Shown: in pieces, positions 26,401-32,089 of the stretch
Numbering within the stretch: position 1 is the first letter of the stretch
Layout: the number at the start of each line of letters is the position of its first letter
Source: Halichoerus grypus
Lineage: Eukaryota; Chordata; Mammalia; Carnivora; Phocidae
Direction: 5' to 3'
Length of the DNA stretch: 64,000 nt
NCBI RefSeq assembly: GCF_964656455.1
Contig: NC_135715.1
Coordinates: forward strand, 160,114,437 to 160,178,436
Position numbers and translations under genes: made by a program
The notes under the pieces: model-generated
The model's database searches: none
What the model saw: the letters and a program-made list of their open reading frames with translations, nothing else
What the model was told of the DNA's origin: nothing

Positions 26401-26806
26401 ACTCTTCACCACAGTTTATATAATTTAAGGAAAAACCTTGAAAGTTTATTATTTTGGGGGGTCACATTTTAATTACAATGGGTAGTTATCACTTACCCCT
26501 AATATTAAGTATTTCATATCAGATAAAGCTTTATTATTTTTAATTTTCAAAAGTTTGAATGGAATAAACTACAAAAGTAGTTTTTATTTAGTCTTACTAG
26601 ATCAAATACTTTGTGCTCTATTTTTAAAATAGAAGGTTAAAATATTTTAAAAAAGTGAGATAATCCATAACCATCACATAAGCATCTCTTCAATTGTATA
26701 ATCACTCAGTACCTCCTTCTCTATCAAGAATGTGATTAAGGACATCATCATCTCCCACAAACTGAACCTCCAGCATCTTGTCTTCCTTTAATTCCAGTTT
26801 ACTCAT
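581..26806 (-). CDS. ORC2: ORC2, origin recognition complex subunit 2 (partial, 11 coding exons)
   Basis: ORC2 is a core subunit of the nuclear origin recognition complex, which loads MCM helicases at replication origins. Joined minus-strand exons are 26713-26806, 26111-26254, 18080-18169, 13495-13587, 12922-12953, 10185-10245, 7896-8089, 6557-6655, 3903-4012, 1489-1621 and 581-677. All have GT/AG boundaries and keep one open frame for 382 codons. I recognise the protein from its start ([13 protein letters not shown]), the acidic [11 protein letters not shown] stretch and the [20 protein letters not shown] block. Residues 1-270 are charged and probably disordered. The AAA+-like domain begins after that, with a Walker-A-like GLGSKR at 315-320; in this family it is degenerate and not thought to bind ATP. 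The rest of that domain and the C-terminal winged helix lie beyond the left edge. No stop or frameshift is seen. Confidence 0.96.
678..1488. other. ORC2 intron 11
   Basis: Nothing recognisable; AT-rich unique-looking sequence. Confidence 0.6.
1489..1621 (-). CDS. ORC2: ORC2 exon 11 (Walker-A-like loop)
   Basis: 133 nt, residues 306-350. It encodes [20 protein letters not shown], then [20 protein letters not shown] and VKS. GLGSKR occupies the P-loop position (315-320). Acceptor CTAACAG, donor TCA then GTAAGT. Confidence 0.97.
2376..2587 (-). mobile_element. SINEC, near full length
   Basis: Minus orientation, poly(T) at left, GGGCGCCTGGGTGGCTCAG head at right. Exact 17-bp TSD AAGAGCAGTTAAGTTTT at 2359-2375 and 2588-2604. 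Young. Confidence 0.95.
3623..3652. repeat. Perfect inverted repeat, 12-bp arms
   Basis: Arms TAACTTAGAATT (3623-3634) and its exact reverse complement (3641-3652) around a 6-base loop in an ORC2 intron. Confidence 0.85.
3903..4012 (-). CDS. ORC2: ORC2 exon 10 (start of the AAA+-like region)
   Basis: 110 nt, residues 270-305 plus two bases. It encodes [20 protein letters not shown] and [16 protein letters not shown]. The codon spanning the junction reads CG+C (Arg306), where I recall His in human. A T-run polypyrimidine tract precedes the AAAG acceptor. The donor is ACG then GTATGT. Confidence 0.95.
4211..4428 (-). mobile_element. SINEC, older copy
   Basis: Minus orientation with diverged body; imperfect TSD starting GTTTTCTT on both sides. 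Lies about 200 bp upstream of ORC2 exon 10. Confidence 0.85.
4761..4880 (-). mobile_element. Old SINEC fragment
   Basis: Poly(T), then a diverged tRNA-related part ending CACCCAGATGCCCC. It lacks the usual CT-rich section. Confidence 0.75.
4893..4995 (-). mobile_element. Old short SINEC variant
   Basis: Diverged copy of the short subfamily, with AAGTGATCTCTA next to the tail and a degraded head. Confidence 0.7.
5041..5306 (-). mobile_element. Short SINEC variant, split by a nested SINE
   Basis: Minus copy running 5041-5073 and 5204-5306, ending GAGCCAGCCAGACACCCC. It is interrupted by the plus-strand element at 5074-5203. Confidence 0.85.
5074..5203 (+). mobile_element. SINEC nested inside another SINEC
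   Basis: Starts AGGCACCTGGGTGGCTCAG, has an (AAGT)n-rich tail, and is bounded by an exact 16-bp TSD AGATTTTATTTTTAAG at 5058-5073 and 5204-5219. The middle is deleted relative to full length. Confidence 0.9.
5307..6556. other. ORC2 intron 9, repeat-poor part
   Basis: No recognisable element. A stretch near 6121-6190 looked exon-like but is not needed by the reading frame. Confidence 0.55.
6557..6655 (-). CDS. ORC2: ORC2 exon 9
   Basis: 99 nt, exactly 33 codons (residues 237-269), phase 0 to 0. It encodes [20 protein letters not shown] and [13 protein letters not shown]. Acceptor CTCTCAG, donor CAG then GTATGT. Confidence 0.96.
6711..6934 (-). mobile_element. SINEC, moderately diverged
   Basis: Minus copy with a long GAGAGAG tract and a head ending CACCCAGGCATCCC. 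It lies in intron 8, just 5' (in gene sense) of ORC2 exon 9. Confidence 0.85.
6935..7895. other. Remainder of ORC2 intron 8
   Basis: No recognisable repeat or RNA gene. Confidence 0.55.
7896..8089 (-). CDS. ORC2: ORC2 exon 8 (acidic region, CDK site Thr226, basic motif)
   Basis: 194 nt, residues 172-236. It encodes [20 protein letters not shown], an acidic-serine tract resembling casein kinase 2 substrates, then [13 protein letters not shown]. Thr226 in TPSK is the second reported CDK position, and KKMKR could serve as a nuclear localisation signal. The acceptor has a C-only tract (CCCCCCCACAG). Donor ACA then GTAAGT. Confidence 0.97.
8150..8360 (+). mobile_element. MIR relic
   Basis: Shows the MIR order: AGAGCGTGGACTTTG, a damaged central box, CAGTTTCCTCATTTATC, then TATGTAAAGCA. 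Confidence 0.75.
8480..8910 (+). mobile_element. Ancient interspersed repeat, class uncertain (LTR-like)
   Basis: Contains the phrases TTTTCCCAGCCTCTTTTGCA, ATGTGAGATAATTAAGTGTC and TTTTCTGTTGCTGC..CATCCTAACTGA, which I associate with old mammalian repeats. I cannot assign the family. Confidence 0.35.
9419..9482 (+). mobile_element. 5'-truncated old SINEC
   Basis: Only the second half of the tRNA-related part (GGGTCATGAGTTCAAGCCCC) and an A-tail remain. Confidence 0.7.
9486..9905 (+). mobile_element. SINEC (older), split by a younger nested SINEC
   Basis: Plus-strand old copy with an ACTCTTGATTTTGGCTCAGG head. Its A-rich tail is interrupted at 9666-9863. Confidence 0.9.
9666..9863 (-). mobile_element. 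Young SINEC nested in an older SINEC tail
   Basis: Near-consensus minus copy with an exact 19-bp TSD TCAAATGAATAAATCTTTA at 9647-9665 and 9864-9882. It forms a long inverted repeat with its host. Confidence 0.95.
9906..10135 (-). mobile_element. MIR relic
   Basis: Reverse MIR order: CAAGCACTATACTAAGCACT, then TTATCCCTATTTTGTAAATG, then CCACAGAGAGGTC, then AGTGGCAGGCC. Confidence 0.8.
10185..10245 (-). CDS. ORC2: ORC2 exon 7
   Basis: 61 nt, residues 152-171 plus one base, encoding [20 protein letters not shown]. Acceptor TTTAAACAG, donor AATAG then GTATGT. Confidence 0.95.
10540..10680. repeat. 18-bp direct repeat around an A-run, in probable old L1 debris
   Basis: AAAAATTGATAATATCCA occurs at 10588-10605 and exactly again at 10628-10645, separated by an A-run and GAATTCTCG. 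The surrounding text is reminiscent of old L1 3' ends, but weakly. Confidence 0.6.
10690..10891. repeat. Large imperfect inverted repeat (73-nt arms, 56-nt loop)
   Basis: The left arm 10690-10762 aligns to the reverse complement of the right arm 10819-10891 with about 13 mismatches and no gaps by hand count (about 82% identity). It sits in ORC2 intron 6, so the transcript could fold into a long hairpin. Neither arm matches SINEC. Confidence 0.88.
11063..11260 (+). mobile_element. Young full-length SINEC
   Basis: Starts GGGGCGCCTGGGTGGCTCAG and ends in poly(A). Exact 12-bp TSD AATAGTACTATA at 11051-11062 and 11261-11272. Confidence 0.96.
11273..12577. other. ORC2 intron 6, unique part
   Basis: No recognisable element or conserved exon. 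Confidence 0.55.
12578..12617 (+). repeat. (AAAGC)n/(AAAAC)n microsatellite
   Basis: GCAAA units give way to ACAAA units over about 40 bp. Confidence 0.9.
12675..12860 (+). mobile_element. MIR relic
   Basis: Contains GTCACTTCACCTCTCTGAAC, CTCAGATGCTTCATCTAATA and TTGTAAAGCACTATA in MIR order, ending 60 bp before ORC2 exon 6. Confidence 0.75.
12922..12953 (-). CDS. ORC2: ORC2 exon 6 (32-nt micro-exon)
   Basis: Only 32 nt, completing one Gly codon and encoding [10 protein letters not shown] (to residue 151). Acceptor TCTTTAG, donor TTGAAG then GTAAGC. Neighbouring exon phases require it. Confidence 0.93.
13146..13243 (-). mobile_element. 5'-truncated L1 3' end
   Basis: About 98 bp of carnivore L1 3'UTR in minus orientation (CATATAATGTATTGTTTCAG, then GGGTACAGGTCTGTGATTC). 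Exact 15-bp TSD TGATAATAGGGTTTT at 13131-13145 and 13244-13258. Confidence 0.85.
13495..13587 (-). CDS. ORC2: ORC2 exon 5 (contains CDK site Thr116)
   Basis: 93 nt, phase 1 to 1, residues 110-140. It encodes [11 protein letters not shown], placing a proline-directed Thr at residue 116, the position reported as a CDK site in human ORC2. Acceptor TTTACAG, donor AAGG then GTAAGA. Confidence 0.95.
13678..13886 (-). mobile_element. SINEC, older
   Basis: Minus copy with GAGAGAGAG tract and head ending CACCCAGGTGCCC. TSD starts TTCACTTA. It ends 91 bp upstream of the ORC2 exon 5 acceptor. Confidence 0.85.
13888..15251. other. ORC2 intron 4, unique-looking part
   Basis: No recognisable element beyond short homopolymer runs. 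Confidence 0.5.
15267..15503 (-). mobile_element. Young SINEC with duplicated tail
   Basis: Near-consensus minus copy with exact 15-bp TSD ATATTGGAAATTTTA at 15252-15266 and 15504-15518. The TTTTTAAAGATTTT tail junction is present twice, separated by a long T-run. Confidence 0.93.
15840..16210 (+). mobile_element. SINEC split by a nested SINEC
   Basis: Plus copy with exact 15-bp TSD AAAAAATACTAAGGC at 15825-15839 and 16211-16225. Its tail is interrupted by 15993-16185. Confidence 0.93.
15993..16185 (-). mobile_element. SINEC nested in another SINEC tail
   Basis: Minus copy inserted in a CAAATAAATAAAA tail, with near-identical TSDs starting TCAAATAAATAAAA. Confidence 0.92.
16377..16546 (-). 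mobile_element. SINEC
   Basis: Minus copy between near-identical CATGACT(G)TATATATTT duplicates. Confidence 0.9.
16560..17549. other. ORC2 intron 4, no recognised content
   Basis: AT-rich; a 96-codon minus frame at 17019-17309 has no recognisable homology and no splice support. Confidence 0.5.
17564..17766 (-). mobile_element. Young SINEC
   Basis: Near-consensus minus copy with TSD ACAATATATTTTTC / ACAATACATTTTTC. Confidence 0.93.
18080..18169 (-). CDS. ORC2: ORC2 exon 4
   Basis: 90 nt, phase 1 to 1, residues 80-109. It encodes [18 protein letters not shown] and [10 protein letters not shown]. Acceptor CTTTCAG, donor TTAG then GTATGT. Being symmetric, it could be skipped without a frameshift. 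Confidence 0.95.
18680..19000 (+). mobile_element. Ancient repeat, probably a DNA transposon relic
   Basis: Contains AAGACATTATTTGACTTTTT, CAGCTGTCTTCTATTAAGCC and TTTGCAAAAATGTAAAACAG, phrases I associate with an old hAT-type mammalian repeat. Family uncertain. Confidence 0.4.
19511..19698 (-). mobile_element. SINEC
   Basis: Minus copy with exact 13-bp TSD AAGGTTCACTCTT at 19498-19510 and 19699-19711. Confidence 0.94.
19735..20150 (-). mobile_element. Carnivore L1 3' end, antisense
   Basis: Reverse of the L1 3'UTR: TTCTATGTTCATCTGTTTTG, CATGAGTGAAATCATATGGT, ACTTAGCATAATACATTCTA, CCATCCATGTGGTTGCAGAT. Confidence 0.8.
20906..21002 (-). mobile_element. 5'-truncated SINEC
   Basis: Poly(T) side and CT-rich section present but tRNA head missing. 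Exact 14-bp TSD TCTGCTCATTTTTA at 20892-20905 and 21003-21016. Confidence 0.92.
21087..21243 (-). mobile_element. SINEC with internal shortening
   Basis: Minus copy with a C-run in the middle and a damaged head (CTACCCAGGCGCCCC). TSD TGAGTAACATTTCTTT on both sides. Confidence 0.9.
21421..21630 (-). mobile_element. Young SINEC
   Basis: Near-consensus minus copy; TSD CTCTTGTATTTTCTT / CTCTCGTATTTTCTT. Confidence 0.93.
22245..22440 (+). mobile_element. SINEC
   Basis: Plus copy with a mutated head (GGCCGCCTGAGTGGCTCAG) and an A-rich tail. Confidence 0.9.
22457..22500 (+). repeat. (TG)n/(TA)n microsatellite
   Basis: TGTGTGTGTGTATG then TATATATATA stretches. Confidence 0.8.
22740..22965 (+). mobile_element. 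Old L1 3' fragment
   Basis: AAGCAATTTGGCAATATGTA, then CCAATAATTCTACTGCTAGG, then GAAACAATCCAAACGTCTAA are in L1 3'-end order. Confidence 0.6.
22985..23668 (+). mobile_element. L1 3' end (untranslated end region)
   Basis: Long plus-strand match to the L1 3' consensus as I know it: ATGATCCAGCAATTCCACTT, CACAACATGGATGAACCTTG, CTAAGTGAAATAAACCAGTC and the trailing GGTGGTTG..GGGG tract. Confidence 0.85.
23717..23912 (-). mobile_element. Young SINEC nested in the tail of an older SINEC
   Basis: Minus copy with TSD CCAATTTTTTAAA at 23704-23716 and 23913-23925. Confidence 0.92.
23926..24107 (-). mobile_element. Older SINEC
   Basis: Diverged minus copy ending CACCCAGATGCCCC, sitting directly behind the younger insertion. 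Confidence 0.88.
24217..24381 (+). mobile_element. SINEC, internally shortened
   Basis: Plus copy GGGGTGCCTGGGTGGCTTAG. It lacks part of the middle between the B-box region and the CT-rich section. Confidence 0.88.
24530..24730 (+). mobile_element. SINEC
   Basis: Plus copy with a C16-like run inside and exact 14-bp TSD GAATCCAAAGTTCT at 24516-24529 and 24731-24744. Confidence 0.94.
25311..25398 (+). repeat. Pyrimidine microsatellite (CTAT)n/(CCTT)n
   Basis: CTATCTATCTATC followed by C-rich and CCTTCCTTCCTT units, abutting the tail of the next SINE. Confidence 0.9.
25399..25585 (-). mobile_element. Older SINEC
   Basis: Diverged minus copy; its poly(T) tail has probably expanded into the adjacent pyrimidine microsatellite. 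Confidence 0.85.
26111..26254 (-). CDS. ORC2: ORC2 exon 3
   Basis: 144 nt, phase 1 at both ends, residues 32-79. It encodes a basic stretch ([18 protein letters not shown]) followed by the acidic [16 protein letters not shown] segment. Acceptor CTTATAG, donor CAAG then GTATTT. Confidence 0.96.
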
Positions 26807-26816
26807 CATTGCCAAC
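26713..26816 (-). CDS. ORC2: ORC2 exon 2, start codon exon
   Basis: The acceptor is TTTAG followed by GTTGGCAATGATGAG. Two adjacent in-frame ATGs sit at 26809-26807 and 26806-26804, both with a purine at -3. I number from the second because that gives the family's usual MSK start. The coding part encodes residues 1-31 plus one base. The donor reads GAAGGAG then GTACTG. Confidence 0.95.
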
Positions 26817-26819
26817 CTA

Positions 26820-27707
26820 AACAAAAGCAATAAAGCACTCAAGAGTGATGAAAAATTCATTTCAACAACCAAATAAATTAAACATTCACATAATACATGT
26901 ATTTATATTACATTTTAAAGAGTCTCAAGTATGAAAAATATATTATGCATTATCGTATTAATATTATGCTTTTGATAAAAGGTAAATTAACTCTTTATCT
27001 GAAAAATGGAAAGGACAGGAAGTGGTGTCTGAGAGTTGGAAAAAGCCAAATTCAATCAAGGCAACTAAAATATAATAATGGGAAAGCAATTCTTCCTATA
27101 AAGAAAGCCTTAACCAATCTACAGAATGATTAACAGTACCAGAAAGGAAGTGTTTAATACATGAGAGTTTAGAGAAGGGGCAGACAAGCAAAGAATAATG
27201 GTTTGGTAGACTTTAGTGTCTATTCACTAGAAACAGTCCATTGGGGGAAGTCCATGCATTTCACCGGTATACCAAACCTGGATCAAATAATCCTCAAGTA
27301 CCTCCCTTTACTATTATTCCATGTTTACCAAACAACTTTACAGTTAGAAAATGGCTTTCTGGGTATCCTGGTATCTAAACAGTAAACATGCAACTTTCCA
27401 ATACTTTATAGTCAGTTCTTCACTGAACAGACTTCAGAATTTGGCAAAAACTTGATCAACTCTCCCTACTCTGAAAAAATTTCATTTCAGAACTTGTAAT
27501 ACCAATGGCCTGAAACTAAATAATGATGATCCCAACTGGCTCCCAGCTAATCAGTTTACCCAAAAAATGAATTTTTTCTCTCCTCTCTCTCTCCTAAAAT
27601 CCTATTTTTGTTTTTTCTATCAATAACAGGAACTACGGACTACGTCACTCATAAGTCAGTTATTTGCATGCAGATAACTTACTAAATGCTGTCAAGTTTC
27701 CTTTTGT
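26820..27707. other. ORC2 intron 1, unique-looking start
   Basis: No repeat or exon recognised. Confidence 0.5.
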
Positions 27708-27720
27708 AACTAGCACACTT

Positions 27721-28035
27721 TTTTTTTTTAAGTTTATTTATTGGGGCGCCTGGGTGGCTCAGTTGTTAAGCGTCTGCCTTCGGCTCAGGTCATGATCCCA
27801 GGGTCCTGGGATCGAGCCCCGCATCAGGCTCCCTGCTCCGCAGGAAGCCTGCTTCTCCTTCTCTCACTCCCCCTGCTTGTGTTCCCTCTCTCGCTGTCTC
27901 TCTCTCTGTCAAATAAATAAATAAAATCTTTAAAAAAAAAAAAAAGTTTATTTATTTATAATCTCTATACCCAACGTTGGGTTGAACTCACAACCAAGAG
28001 TCGTATGCTCTACCAACTGAGCCAGCCAGGCACCT
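27721..28035 (-). mobile_element. Short SINEC variant, split by a nested SINEC
   Basis: Minus copy of the variant with ATAATCTCTATACCCAACG, interrupted by 27743-27943. Confidence 0.88.
27743..27943 (+). mobile_element. Young SINEC nested in a SINEC tail
   Basis: Near-consensus plus copy with exact 13-bp TSD AAGTTTATTTATT at 27730-27742 and 27944-27956. Confidence 0.95.
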
Positions 28036-28075
28036 CCCTCACACTTTAAAAAAAAAAAAAAAATGACAGCTTTAC

Positions 28076-28189
28076 TTTTTTTTAAGTTTTATTTATTTAA
28101 GTAATCTCTACACCCAACGTAGGGCTCAAACTCACGACCTCGAGATTAAGAGTCATACACTCTTCCAACTGAGCCAGCCAGGTGCCCCC
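28076..28189 (-). mobile_element. Short SINEC variant
   Basis: Minus copy AAGTAATCTCTACACCCAAC ... GAGCCAGCCAGGTGCCCCC. See the finding on the composite 27708-28204. Confidence 0.88.
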
Positions 28190-28219
28190 GAAACTAGCAC
28201 ACTTAAATGACTTGTCTTT

Positions 28220-28414
28220 TTTTTTTTTTTTTTTTAAAGATTTTATTTATTTATTTGAGAGAGAGAGAGAGAGCACATGAGAGGGGGGAGGGTCAGAGGG
28301 AGAAGCAGACTCCCTGCTGAGCAGGGAGCCCGATGCAGGACTCAATCCCGGGACTCCAGGATCATGACCTGAGCCGAAGGCAGTCGCTTAACCAACTGAG
28401 CCACCCAGGCGCCC
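28220..28414 (-). mobile_element. Young SINEC
   Basis: Minus copy with TSD AAATGACTTGTCTTT at 28205-28219 and 28415-28429. Confidence 0.95.
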
Positions 28415-28719
28415 AAATGACTTGTCTTTATTTTCATTTACCTTTAAAAGTACTACACATTCTGCAGCTGGAAAATTCAGGTAGAGTCACCTACAATTAT
28501 AAAAAGAACTTGGTCAAGGTCAGCTAATAGGATATGAAAGCAACCAAAGAAGTTCACGAGTTTTAATAAAGAAGACGAGTAGATAAATGCAGTTTTTACA
28601 AAGTTATTATGATGCCACAGTAAAGGACAAAACAACCATCAGTATTTTGGCCAGGAAGTACTAGAGACTGAGAAGATCTGGACTGCGGGGGCAAGTGGCT
28701 GGAATGAGGAGGCCAACAT

Positions 28720-28825
28720 TTGAGCACTTACCATATGCTGGACACAGTTTTGAATATTCTATACGTATTTTCATTTAACCCTCATAACAACTCTATTACG
28801 GCCTATGTTTTGTGTATAAAGATAA
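28720..28825 (-). mobile_element. MIR relic
   Basis: TGAGCACTTACCATATGCTG, then TTCATTTAACCCTCATAACA, in reverse MIR order. Confidence 0.75.
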
Positions 28826-28989
28826 TACTTCATCTATAATTTATATAACCATTGCCAGCAACATATCCTTTTGGGCCATCTTTCTAGTCATGATACTGCT
28901 TTCAATAATGGGGAATTTGGATGTATTAGAGAAAAAGTTTAATGCATCTACATGATATTTGTATATAATAAAGAAACTTATGATTTCTT

Positions 28990-29014
28990 AACCAACTGAG
29001 CCACCCAGGCGCCC
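28990..29014 (-). mobile_element. 25-bp SINEC head-only insertion with intact TSDs
   Basis: The insert is only the first 25 bases of a SINEC (minus strand GGGCGCCTGGGTGGCTCAG then TTGGTT), ending just after the A-box. A 17-bp duplicate GAAACTTATGATTTCTT flanks it exactly at 28973-28989 and 29015-29031. There is no body and no A-tail. Confidence 0.93.
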
Positions 29015-29059
29015 GAAACTTATGATTTCTTTATATCTGTATAAAATAAAAGTTTTTCT

Positions 29060-29285
29060 GAGGGGCTGTTTGTCAGGCACTCTATTAGGTACTTTCATGC
29101 ATAGTAGATCATTAAATCCTCAGATTCTCTGAGGTAGTAAAAATATATAATTCCCCAATAAACAGATGAGTAAACTGAGATTAACTATTAAATTACTCAT
29201 CCAGATTTATACAACTAGAAAGTGTGTTAGGGCTAAAACCCAAGTCTGACTGATTCCAAAGTCCCTAATCATTCTATTACACACT
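29060..29285 (-). mobile_element. MIR relic
   Basis: TTGTCAGGCACTCTATTAGG, AGATGAGTAAACTGAGATTA and TAGGGCTAAAACCCAAGTCT follow the reverse MIR order. Confidence 0.75.
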
Positions 29286-29317
29286 TCTCCTGCCATTAAA
29301 TACAAATTTGTTATCCT

Positions 29318-29535
29318 TTCTTTTCTTTAAAAAAAAAAGATTTACTTATTTATTTTAGAGAGTGAGAGATAAAGAGTGAGGGGAGGGGCAGAAGGAGAGG
29401 GAGAGAGAGAGAATCTCCACTAGACTCCCCAATGAGTGCAGAACTGGATATGGGCTAGATCCCGCAATCCGGAGACCAGGACCTGAGCCAAAACCAAGAG
29501 TCGGACACTTAACCTACTAGCCACCCAGGCACCCC
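29318..29535 (-). mobile_element. Older SINEC
   Basis: Diverged minus copy; TSD CAAATTTGTTATCCT / CAAATCTGTTATCCT. Confidence 0.9.
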
Positions 29536-29741
29536 AAATCTGTTATCCTAAATGCTTGTTCTGACCTCTGGATACTATTCATAATATATCTAATCATTTT
29601 CCCACCTGCCAGTTCAAACATCCAAAGATTTCTATATTTCCAGTTCCTCTATGTTTCCAGTTCATTAAGTTAAACATGCCTAGTTCTATCAATCATACTT
29701 TTAAGAGCATGGCCAGATTCAGTCTAATCTATATTGTTTTA

Positions 29742-29951
29742 TTATTTTCTTATTTATTTTTTACTTTTTTTAAAGATTGTATTTATTTATTTGACAGAGA
29801 GAGACACAGCGAGCGAGGGAACACAAGCAGGGAGAGTGGGAGAGGGAGAAGCAGGCTTCCTGCGGAGCAGGGAGCCCGATACGGGGCTCGATCCCAGGAT
29901 CATGACCTGAGCAGAAGGCAGACACTTAATGACTGAGCCACCCAGGCGCCC
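29742..29951 (-). mobile_element. Young SINEC
   Basis: Minus copy missing the ACTCTGGG segment; TSD CTAATCTATATTGTTTTA / CTAATCTATACTGTTTTA. It forms a close inverted pair with the next element. Confidence 0.93.
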
Positions 29952-29983
29952 CTAATCTATACTGTTTTAAAATACAAACAGCT

Positions 29984-30181
29984 AGGGGCGCCTGGGTGGC
30001 TCAGTTGGTTAAGCGACTGCCTTCGGCTTCGGTCATGATCCTGGAGTCCCAAGATCGAGTCCCGCATCAGTCCCGCATCAGTCCCGCATCCGGCCCCCGC
30101 GACTCCCTCTGACCCTCCCCCTCTCATGCTCTCTCTCCCTCTCATTCTCTCTCAAATAAATAAATAAAATCTTAAAAAAAT
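29984..30181 (+). mobile_element. SINEC with internal 11-bp triplication
   Basis: Plus copy, TSD AAAATACAAACAGCT / AAAATATAAACAGCT. The unit GTCCCGCATCA is repeated three times at 30059-30090. Confidence 0.94.
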
Positions 30182-30304
30182 AAAATATAAACAGCTATGT
30201 TCTACAAAGGATATGAAGTAGTGACAATAAGCAAATGCAATAAAACAAAAAACTAATAATAATAGGCAGTCTGGATCCAGGAAAATAAAAGAAAGCAGAA
30301 AATA

Positions 30305-30504
30305 GGGGCGCCTGGGTGGCTCAGTCGGTTAAGTGACTGCCTTCAGCTCAGGTCATGATCCTGGAGTCGCGGGATCAAGTCCCACATCCGGCTCCCTGCT
30401 CAGCAGGGAGTCTGCTTCTCCCTCTGGCCCTTCCCCCTCTCATGTGCGTTCTCTCTCTCTCATTCTCGCTCTCGCAAATAAATAAAATCTTAAAAAAAAA
30501 AAAG
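30305..30504 (+). mobile_element. SINEC
   Basis: Plus copy of the GACTGCCTTC..GATCCTGGAGTC subfamily. Direct repeats AAAAGAAAGCAGAAAATA flank it. Confidence 0.94.
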
Positions 30505-30545
30505 AAAAGAAAGCAGAAAATACATCAGACAAAGAATCTGGGCTT

Positions 30546-30740
30546 GGGGCGCCTGGGTGGCTCAGTCGTTAAGTGTCTGCCTTTGGCTCAGGTCATGATC
30601 CCAGGGTCCTGAGATTGAGCCCCACATCAGGCTCCCTGCTTGGCAGGAAGCTTGCTTCTCCCTCTCCCAGTCCCCCTGCTTGTGTTCCCTCTCTCGCTCT
30701 CTCTTTGTCAAATAAATAAATAAGATCTTTTAAAAAAAAA
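30546..30740 (+). mobile_element. SINEC
   Basis: Plus copy of the GTGTCTGCC..GATCCCAGGGTCC subfamily, third in a row of same-strand copies. No convincing TSD found. Confidence 0.9.
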
Positions 30741-31377
30741 CCAAACAATTTTGGCTCTGAGCTAACCGGCAATCAAAGCGAAAAAGGAGTAAAGCTCAGT
30801 TACATGATTCTCATGAGCAAAAGTTCAGTGGTTCCTTCAGGGAAAGATTTTCCAGAAAAATTTAAAAACAGAAATTCCAGACAACTGAATATTGTCCAAT
30901 TTCCTTAGGGTATTTTACAGAAGAATTGCCTGGACAGAGGCACCCTAACTTAATCTTGTTTGTAGTTGAATACATTTATATGTAATTTCTTTTTCTAGAT
31001 ATTAAGGCATCTTATTACACAGTAGAGAACCACCAAACTGAAGAAACTTCTACAAAGACCTTGAAAGAAACCTTTCCTTCCTTCTCCAACAATTTCTGGA
31101 AAACAAAACAAAACACACAAAAAACCACTACTTAACAACCACACAATAAAATGCGAATTTTTAGCGACCATCTACTCTTCAAGGCACTGTCTCTGGGTGC
31201 TTATTTTTAAGTGGGACTCCTTTCAAGGAGTTAACAAGGCAGGTAATACAGCAGCACCAAAAGAGTATTAACAGCAACACACCCTCCTTTGAGAGCAAAT
31301 AAAGGATTGCTACAATTTTTAAAAACATAATCCTTTAAAAAAAAAGGTTAAACACCAATTTTAATATCAGATAAACA

Positions 31378-31490
31378 TGGGTTCTGATCTTAACTCCACA
31401 CTCATACCTGTGTGACTTCGGACAGAATTGTGATGATTAAATGAGATCATGCGCTTGGCATATGAAAATGCTAATTAAATGTTTCCTATC
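31378..31490 (+). mobile_element. MIR relic
   Basis: GGGTTCTGATCTTAACTCCA, then CTGTGTGACTTCGG, then GATTAAATGAGATCATGC. Confidence 0.7.
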
Positions 31491-32089
31491 ATCAGCTTCT
31501 TTAAGCTTCAACTTAACCACGTAGATCTCATGAAGCTGCAAAGCCTCAATTTTATCAATGCCACCCATTTCCTCTGTCAGAAGACTCTACATCTCCTCTA
31601 ACAGAAAAGGTGCTCAGTAAATGATGAATGAATATGTGCAGTGCCAATACACAAAGGTGTAGGGCCCGGCTATTTTTCTTCAGATTGCACCTGAACTAGG
31701 TCCCCTAGTATAATGGTTTTATTAGGATTTTAGTTCTAAGACGAAAAGTAATGTATCCACATCCTTTTAATTTAAAAAGCTCTACCAGAAGAGCCTGGTT
31801 CATCCACGTTTTACAACCAAGCATTGTCCCAGGGTGACTGTTCAGTGAGCAGGATTCATTTGGGGCTTCCAGACAGGGATGACATCTAAGGTTCTCACTG
31901 CTGTGGTAGTTCTGGGAAGAAATCTCCTCCTCCTCAGCCCTCACTGTGCCCGCTCCTGTCAGGTCACTCTACACTTTGGTTACAGATTTTCACAGTTTTC
32001 TCTTTACAAGCACAAGGCTCTTTAAGCCGAGAAACTGATAGGTTGGTAACGCGTCCCTTGCACAGAAGGCCTATCAGTGCTGGAGAGAC

